Source: Plantactinospora soyae (GTDB taxonomy: Bacteria; Actinomycetota; Actinomycetes; Mycobacteriales; Micromonosporaceae). Taken from it: DNA of 64,000 nucleotides. Where the stretch lies: contig NZ_JADBEB010000001.1 of the NCBI RefSeq assembly GCF_014874095.1, forward strand, positions 1,240,001 through 1,304,000, given 5' to 3'. Each line of letters starts with the position of its first letter. Position 1 is the stretch's first letter. The notes under the pieces were generated by a model. It saw nothing but the letters and a program-made list of their open reading frames with translations. It had not been told where the DNA came from and ran no database searches. Shown here piece after piece: positions 59,659-64,000 of the stretch. The position numbers and the translations under genes are program-made.

Positions 59659-60776
59659 CCTCCGTCTTCCACCCCGGGCGGCCGGGTCAGATCCGCCACC
59701 GCCTCCAGCACCTCCACCACCGGTACGTCGGTGACGAACGAGACCCGGTGTGGACAGGCCTCGCCGCCGCCCCGGGCCGGATAGAGCTCCCGGCTGCAGT
59801 CGACGCCGCAGACCGGGCAGTGCAGGGTCCAGGAGCCGATCGGCCGGTGCCGGCCCCGCAGCGGTACGGCGCAGTTGATCAGGTTGCCGACCCAGAAGAT
59901 GCCCACCGTCGGGACGTCCAGTGCGGCGGCGACGTGCACCGGTCCGGTGTCGTTGGAGACCACCACCGCGCAGCCCGCGAAACAGCCGATCAGGCCGCCC
60001 AGCGTCAGCTCCCCGACCAGCGAGCGCACCGGAAGCCGGGCCGCCGCGACCACCCGCTCGGCGAGTTCGCGCTCGTCCGGCGTACCGGTGACCAGCACGT
60101 CGTACCCGTCGGCGACCAGCTGGTCGGCTACCTCGGCGAAGCGTTCGGCCGGCCAGCGTCGGCGCGGGTCGCTCGCACCGGGATGCAGCGCGATCCTCGG
60201 CCGGTCCGGTTCGCCGAGCACCGCCCGCGCCTCGGCCAGGTCCGCGTCGGTCGCGGCCAGCCGGGGCACCAGACCGGTCGGGCTGGCGCCCACCAGACCG
60301 GCGACCTCCTGGTAGCGGACGATCTCCGGCTGGTAGTAGACGTAGCGCAGCCAGCGGTCCAGCGGCGGGGCGTCCTCGGCCCGCAGCCCGGCGGTCACCC
60401 GGGCACCGAGCCCGGCGACGAGTGGATTGGAGTTCGCCCCACCGCCGTGCATCTGTAGGGCGATGTCGAACCGCTCCCGGCGGGCCGCGTCCAGGAACCG
60501 GCTCATCGACTCCGCCGATGGTGCCGGCTCGTCGGGTCCGGCGACCCGGATGCCGTGCGCGGGCGGCACCACCAGGACCCGGTCGACGGGTCCGGGCCGG
60601 TCCCGGAGCAGGCGCTCGTGCCAGGGCGCGCCGATCAGCACCAGTTCGGCGCCCGGATAGCTGGCCCGCAGCGCATCCAGGGCCGGCAGCGCGAAGATGA
60701 AGTCGCCGAGCGCGTTGGCCCGGAGTACGGCGATCCGCTCGACGTCACCGACCAGGTCGCGCACCTTGCCGATCAT
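59628..60776 (-). CDS. Family 9 glycosyltransferase (ADP-heptose:acceptor heptosyltransferase-like)
   Basis: 382 residues from ATG 60776. The GT-B fold has RIAVLRANALGDFIFALPAL at the N-terminus, the family-9 hallmark. ALHPGASDPRRRWPAERFAEVADQL and VVSNDTGPVHVAAALDVPTVGIF form the nucleotide-sugar side. A Cys-rich tail motif (HCPVCGVDCSR ... GGGEACPHR) is present, possibly metal-binding. ADP-heptose from the HldE-like enzyme 18 kb away is the expected donor. The acceptor is unknown because actinomycetes have no lipopolysaccharide. Confidence 0.9.
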   Translation of the reverse strand: MIGKVRDLVGDVERIAVLRANALGDFIFALPALDALRASYPGAELVLIGAPWHERLLRDRPGPVDRVLVVPPAHGIRVAGPDEPAPSAESMSRFLDAARRERFDIALQMHGGGANSNPLVAGLGARVTAGLRAEDAPPLDRWLRYVYYQPEIVRYQEVAGLVGASPTGLVPRLAATDADLAEARAVLGEPDRPRIALHPGASDPRRRWPAERFAEVADQLVADGYDVLVTGTPDERELAERVVAAARLPVRSLVGELTLGGLIGCFAGCAVVVSNDTGPVHVAAALDVPTVGIFWVGNLINCAVPLRGRHRPIGSWTLHCPVCGVDCSRELYPARGGGEACPHRVSFVTDVPVVEVLEAVADLTRPPGVEDGGQPTASRTAL

Positions 60777-60797
60777 GAAGCGGGTACCCGGGGCCGG

Positions 60798-61376
60798 TCA
60801 GCCGGTGAACCGGGGCGCCGGAGTGCCCACGGCGGTGTCCGGGCGGTGCAGTTCCCGGTCGGCGGCCGGGTCGACGGCGGGCCGGGAGCCGGTCGTACCC
60901 CCAGAGCGCTGGCCCGGGTCGTAGCGTCGGGTGCCGATGGTGATGGTGCGGCGGCCGGGCCGGGCCGCCTTGCGCAGCGTGACGGTGAGGAGTCCGTGGT
61001 CCATCACGGCGTCGATCCGGTCCGGGTCAACCGGCGCGGGCAGCTGCACCCGGTGCTCGAACGAGCGGGTCTGGGTTCCGCTGCCCGCCATTCCGTGATC
61101 CGCGTTCACCTCGGCCTCGGACCGGGCCCGGACACACAGCTCGCGGTCGTCGAGTTCGAGTGCCACCTCCTCGGGGGCGACCCCGGGCAGCCGCGCGATC
61201 ACGGTCCAGCCGTCGTCGGCCTGGTGCAGCTCGATGTCGGGCGAACTGCCCCGGCCACCCACCGCGGAGCCCACCAGCCGGCGCAGCTCCGCTCGCAGCG
61301 CCTGCAACTCGCCGAACGGATCCCAGCCCCGATCTGCTCCGCCACGGTCTCCCCCGCCACGTCCTGGCTCACCCAT
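60798..61376 (-). CDS. Hsp20/alpha-crystallin small heat-shock protein
   Basis: 192 residues from ATG 61376. The alpha-crystallin domain (~residues 44-140) contains PDIELHQADDGWTVIARLPG, then VALELDDRELCVRARSE and the characteristic DHGLLTVTLRKA. The C-terminal tail is long and basic/Pro-rich, ending AVGTPAPRFTG. It is an ATP-independent holdase chaperone. It is 21 nt downstream of nothing co-oriented and convergent with none, so it is probably transcribed alone or with the glycosyltransferase just below. Confidence 0.93.
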   Translation of the reverse strand: MGEPGRGGGDRGGADRGWDPFGELQALRAELRRLVGSAVGGRGSSPDIELHQADDGWTVIARLPGVAPEEVALELDDRELCVRARSEAEVNADHGMAGSGTQTRSFEHRVQLPAPVDPDRIDAVMDHGLLTVTLRKAARPGRRTITIGTRRYDPGQRSGGTTGSRPAVDPAADRELHRPDTAVGTPAPRFTG

Positions 61377-61502
61377 GGCTCCGCGTTCCCTCCTGTCGTA
61401 CGGTGACCGCCTGTCGGCGGTCCGGCGCGTTCGGTCGCGTCCCGGACCACGGCACCGCCAGATCCCTTCCGGCGCCGGTCCGGGACGTCGTCGTCCGTTC
61501 CG

Positions 61503-62012
61503 TCAACGAATGTCGCCCAGCTGGCGGTCGGCGGCCCTGGGGCGGAGCGAGCTGGAGGCGTTGAGGTCGGCGTCCGGGTCCACCCCGACGCCCAGCCGGT
61601 CCACCAGTTCCCCGCCGAGCCAGGCACCGAGCGCGGCGCCGGCGATCGCGACCACCTCGATCGCGACCAGTGCGCCGCCGGCGGCCCGGTCGTCGGCGGC
61701 CATCCGGACCGCCCAGATCGCGGCGAAGAGCAGCAGCACGGCGATGTTGGTCGCGGCGTGCGCGACACCGACCCGCTTGGCCCGGGTCCCGGACGGAATG
61801 GCCAGCAGGTCCACCGCGCCGGCCACCACCGCCAGTACCCCGCCGATCAGGCCGACCAGGATGTTCCAGTACGCCAGCTCGCCCAGGAAGCCAGGTCCGC
61901 CGGCGACGTCGATGACGTCGAAGATCACCGCGGCCACGAAGAGGGCGATCGGGAACATCACCAGCATCGGATGTACCGGGTGTCCCAGTACCTTGATCCG
62001 GCTCTCCATCAT
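61503..62012 (-). CDS. DUF2231 membrane protein
   Basis: 169 residues from ATG 62012 (GGGAGG 5-10 nt upstream; the adjacent ATG 62009 is equivalent). The family signature GHPVHPMLVMFPIALF sits at residues ~9-25. Four membrane helices follow in all (PIALFVAAVIFDVIDVAG, LVGLIGGVLAVVAGAVDLLA, NIAVLLLFAAIWAVRM, EVVAIAGAALGAWLGG). Function is unknown; some family members are fused to haem proteins. The C-terminal tail is Asp/Arg-rich and cytoplasmic. Confidence 0.9.
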   Translation of the reverse strand: MMESRIKVLGHPVHPMLVMFPIALFVAAVIFDVIDVAGGPGFLGELAYWNILVGLIGGVLAVVAGAVDLLAIPSGTRAKRVGVAHAATNIAVLLLFAAIWAVRMAADDRAAGGALVAIEVVAIAGAALGAWLGGELVDRLGVGVDPDADLNASSSLRPRAADRQLGDIR

Positions 62013-62143
62013 GGTCGCCTCCCGGGCTGAGCGCTCTTCGACGCTGCTGGGTGCAGTACCCGAATTGTCCGGCCTCAAACCTCCATCCGGGGCCTCGACA
62101 CGGCCGGCTACCTCGTACGGCGACCACGTTCCCGGTTTCCGTC

Positions 62144-62189
62144 CCCCGCCCATTCGAGCAGGACGGCCCCGCCCATTCGAGCAGGACGG
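62144..62189. repeat. Two perfect 23-bp tandem copies
   Basis: The 23-bp unit containing cgcccattcgagcaggacgg occurs twice head-to-tail with no mismatch, in the gap between the DUF2231 gene and the end of the sigma-linked membrane protein gene, next to a strong hairpin. Confidence 0.8.
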
Positions 62190-62193
62190 CCGA

Positions 62194-62222
62194 CGGGCCC
62201 GCCGGCGATGCCGACGGGCCCG
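62194..62222. terminator. GC-rich hairpin after the sigma-linked membrane protein gene
   Basis: CGGGCCCGCCGGC (62194-62206), loop GAT, GCCGACGGGCCCG (62210-62222): a 13-bp stem with one mismatch. It lies 23 nt beyond the minus-strand stop at 62245, as expected of a terminator for the sigma factor operon. Confidence 0.65.
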
Positions 62223-62244
62223 TGACGGCGGGTGTCCGGACGGG

Positions 62245-63444
62245 TCAGCCGGTCGTCAACCCGGGCTGCCACTCGGCCTTCTCGCCGGCCAGCCGGAGCT
62301 TCTCGAACACCCCCTTGGTGCCCTGCTTGTCGAGCACCCCGTGGTGCGCGTCGATCCCGATCGTCAGCCCCATCGCGTCGTAGACGGTCAACAACTCGGA
62401 ACCCGGCGCCCCCGCATTCGGGACGAAGTACGCCGAGTGCCCGTCGATGGTGGTGTTCGGCGCCGGAGGCAGCTTGGCGGTCGGATCGGCGCGCTCCTCG
62501 TCCCGAATCACCCGGTACGGCAAGAGCTCGATCCGCAGTGCCTCGCCCCGGCGTACGGCGTCCTCGGTGGTGGCGGGATCGGCGTAGTCGATGCCGGCGA
62601 ACCAGCCCTCCGAGTCGACCAGCGGCTCGGTGAGGGTGATCCGGACCGGTCGCAGCTCCTTCGGCACCGCCGGTTGGACCGGAATCGGCAGCGGCACCGA
62701 CTCGGTGACGCTGAGCTTCAGTGCCTGGGCCACCCGCAGGGCGACGTCCTGGACGTCCAGCCCGCTGCTCCAGGACGAGACCCGGATCTCGGCCCAGCCG
62801 GTCGGCGCGTACTCCCAGCGCAGGAACACCTCGTCGGTCGGCGCCCCCGGATAGCGGACGAAGCTGGCGGTACCGCCCCGTACCGGCGGCGCGGGCACCG
62901 ACTCGGTGAGCGTGACCGGTTCGCCACTGTCCCGTTGTGGCGCGGCCGGGGCCACCCCCTTGGGATAGAGCCGCAGCGACACCCCCTGCCAGTGGTCGGG
63001 TGTCGGGCCGGGAAGTTGGGCGCCGAGAAGGACGCCGGAACCGTGCTGCAGCAGGCCCGCGTGGTAACTCACCGAGCCCAGGCCCGACGGCAGCCAGCCG
63101 AAGCGCGCATACAGGATGCTCGGGTCGACGGTCTCCAGCGCGGCCGGGATCCTGGACGGATCGGCCGGCGGCACCTCGCCGGTGAACGGCGCCAACGGTT
63201 GGTCGCCGGGGGCGAGCAGGCCCTGGCCCGTCGCCGTGGTGGGTCCGCCCTTCACCAGGCCGGGCACCGTCGCGACGCCGACGACCAGCGCGACCACTGC
63301 CAGGGCCACCCCGGCACCCTGGCGGTACCGCCGCTGCCGGCGGCCGCCGCGCATCGCCCGGTCGATGTCCAGCCGGGTCGACGGCCCCTCGGCCGAGTCG
63401 ACCTCCGCGCGCATCAGGCGCGCCACTTCCGCTTCCTCGATCAT
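62245..63444 (-). CDS. Single-pass membrane protein coupled to a SigE-family sigma factor
   Basis: 399 residues from ATG 63444 (GGGGAG 7 nt upstream), overlapping the sigma factor stop by 4 nt. A cytoplasmic N-terminus of ~43 residues (MIEEAEVARLMRAEVDSAEG) precedes one membrane helix (GAGVALAVVALVVGVATVPG). A large extracytoplasmic part of mixed strands contains YARFGWLPSGLGSVSYHAG and FLRWEYAPTGWAEIRVSSW. No ZAS motif is visible. Placement suggests an anti-sigma or signal-sensing role, but similar proteins beside SigE-type sigma factors are uncharacterised. Confidence 0.78.
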   Translation of the reverse strand: MIEEAEVARLMRAEVDSAEGPSTRLDIDRAMRGGRRQRRYRQGAGVALAVVALVVGVATVPGLVKGGPTTATGQGLLAPGDQPLAPFTGEVPPADPSRIPAALETVDPSILYARFGWLPSGLGSVSYHAGLLQHGSGVLLGAQLPGPTPDHWQGVSLRLYPKGVAPAAPQRDSGEPVTLTESVPAPPVRGGTASFVRYPGAPTDEVFLRWEYAPTGWAEIRVSSWSSGLDVQDVALRVAQALKLSVTESVPLPIPVQPAVPKELRPVRITLTEPLVDSEGWFAGIDYADPATTEDAVRRGEALRIELLPYRVIRDEERADPTAKLPPAPNTTIDGHSAYFVPNAGAPGSELLTVYDAMGLTIGIDAHHGVLDKQGTKGVFEKLRLAGEKAEWQPGLTTG

Positions 63445-63983
63445 GATCGTCTCCCCGTGGTCAACGCGTCGGTCTCCGCCGGAGCGAGCAGGCGACGCAG
63501 CGTCGCCAGCCCCTTGGCGGTCTGGCTCTTGACCGTGCCCGGCGCGCAGTTCAGCACCTGCGCCGTCTCCTCCACCGTCAGGTCCTGGAAGAACCGCAGC
63601 ACCAGGACAGCCCGCTGGCGGGGCGCGACCTGGCGCAACGCCGCCACCAGGTCCAGCCGGTCGGCCGGATCCGGCTCGGCGGGTGCCGGACGGTCCGGTA
63701 GCAGATCGGTGAGGCGTACCCGGGCCCAGCCCCGCCGCCGGTCGTCGATCAGCCGCCGCAGCAGCATCGTCCGGACCAGGGCGTTCAGGTTGTCGGCACG
63801 GCGGGCACGCGGCCAGTTGCGGTACAGCTCGGTCAGCACCCGCTGCACGATGTCGTCGCCGGAGTCCCAGTTGCCACACATCAGGTACGCCGTCCGGCGC
63901 CACTGCGCCAGCCCGCCCCGGACGTACTCGGTGTATTCGGCGTCGACCGCCACCCGATCGGCGGCCCGCCAGTTCAGTGACAT
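63441..63983 (-). CDS. SigE-family (ECF-like) RNA polymerase sigma factor
   Basis: 180 residues from ATG 63983; GTG 63995, close to the window edge, is an alternative. Region 2 contains WRRTAYLMCGNWDSGDDIVQ and VLTELYRNWPRARRADNLNA. Region 4 has LRQVAPRQRAVLVLRFFQDL followed by TVEETAQVLNCAPGTVKSQTAKGL, the promoter -35-reading helix-turn-helix. SLNWRAADR and the YLMCG and LYRNW blocks fit the actinomycete SigE-family group. It is co-translated with the downstream membrane protein, which may control it. Its upstream promoter lies outside the window. Confidence 0.93.
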   Translation of the reverse strand: MSLNWRAADRVAVDAEYTEYVRGGLAQWRRTAYLMCGNWDSGDDIVQRVLTELYRNWPRARRADNLNALVRTMLLRRLIDDRRRGWARVRLTDLLPDRPAPAEPDPADRLDLVAALRQVAPRQRAVLVLRFFQDLTVEETAQVLNCAPGTVKSQTAKGLATLRRLLAPAETDALTTGRRS

Positions 63984-64000
63984 CCTCGCATCCACCCCAC

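Overview
The window is high-GC DNA (roughly 70% or more by eye) with almost back-to-back genes, frequent GTG starts and four-base stop/start overlaps. The gene content (type VII secretion, Ku with split LigD, HelR helicase, futalosine-route menaquinone gene, many NarL-type two-component systems) points to an actinomycete. Micromonosporaceae (Micromonospora, Plantactinospora and relatives) is the best guess, but it rests on gene content and style, not on a phylogeny.

Left part (1-17.7 kb): a secreted serine hydrolase cut by the window edge, mqnD, a cold-shock protein, a HAD phosphatase, a helicase-associated protein and its probable partner, the XPB-type helicase. Between those last two lie a small membrane protein and an L,D-transpeptidase. 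A small locus of WXG/EspC-like proteins (9.0-10.5 kb) follows without secretion machinery. Next comes a non-homologous end-joining cluster: LigD polymerase and LigD ligase as separate proteins, with divergent ku. It ends at a large two-tier palindrome shared with a convergent HelR-type RNA-polymerase-rescue helicase. That helicase has a 19-bp rifamycin-associated element (RAE) just upstream.

Middle part (17.9-39.3 kb): a secreted FG-GAP/discoidin protein probably acting on plant polysaccharide, a zinc alcohol dehydrogenase, a HAD-Mth938 fusion and three zinc-free MDR oxidoreductases. An HxlR regulator follows whose divergent SDR target is reduced to a 43-codon remnant. The rest is an FkbM methyltransferase, an acyltransferase with a C-terminal NPCBM-like domain, a methyltransferase/two-component pair around a 32-bp operator-like palindrome, an acyl-CoA ligase, a Nudix hydrolase and a DHA2 exporter.

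Right part (39.6-60.8 kb): a type VII secretion (ESX-like) locus lies between ADP-heptose-type genes, with hldE and a family-2 glycosyltransferase on its left and a family-9 glycosyltransferase on its right. It encodes EccE, EccB, EccC, EccD, WXG100-like and EspC-like proteins, a PPE-like protein, an EspL/YbaB-like protein and a mycosin homologue. It also holds an unusual double sensor kinase and two NarL-type response regulators. The mycosin is the most striking gene in the window: Asp, His and Ser of the catalytic triad are Gly71, Arg98 and Thr262, so it should be a pseudoprotease. The kinase has two membrane-plus-kinase halves, of which only the first looks catalytic.

Right end (60.8-64 kb): an Hsp20 chaperone, a DUF2231 membrane protein, and a SigE-family sigma factor coupled by overlap to a single-pass membrane protein. 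I saw no tRNA, rRNA, CRISPR array, insertion sequence or phage gene.
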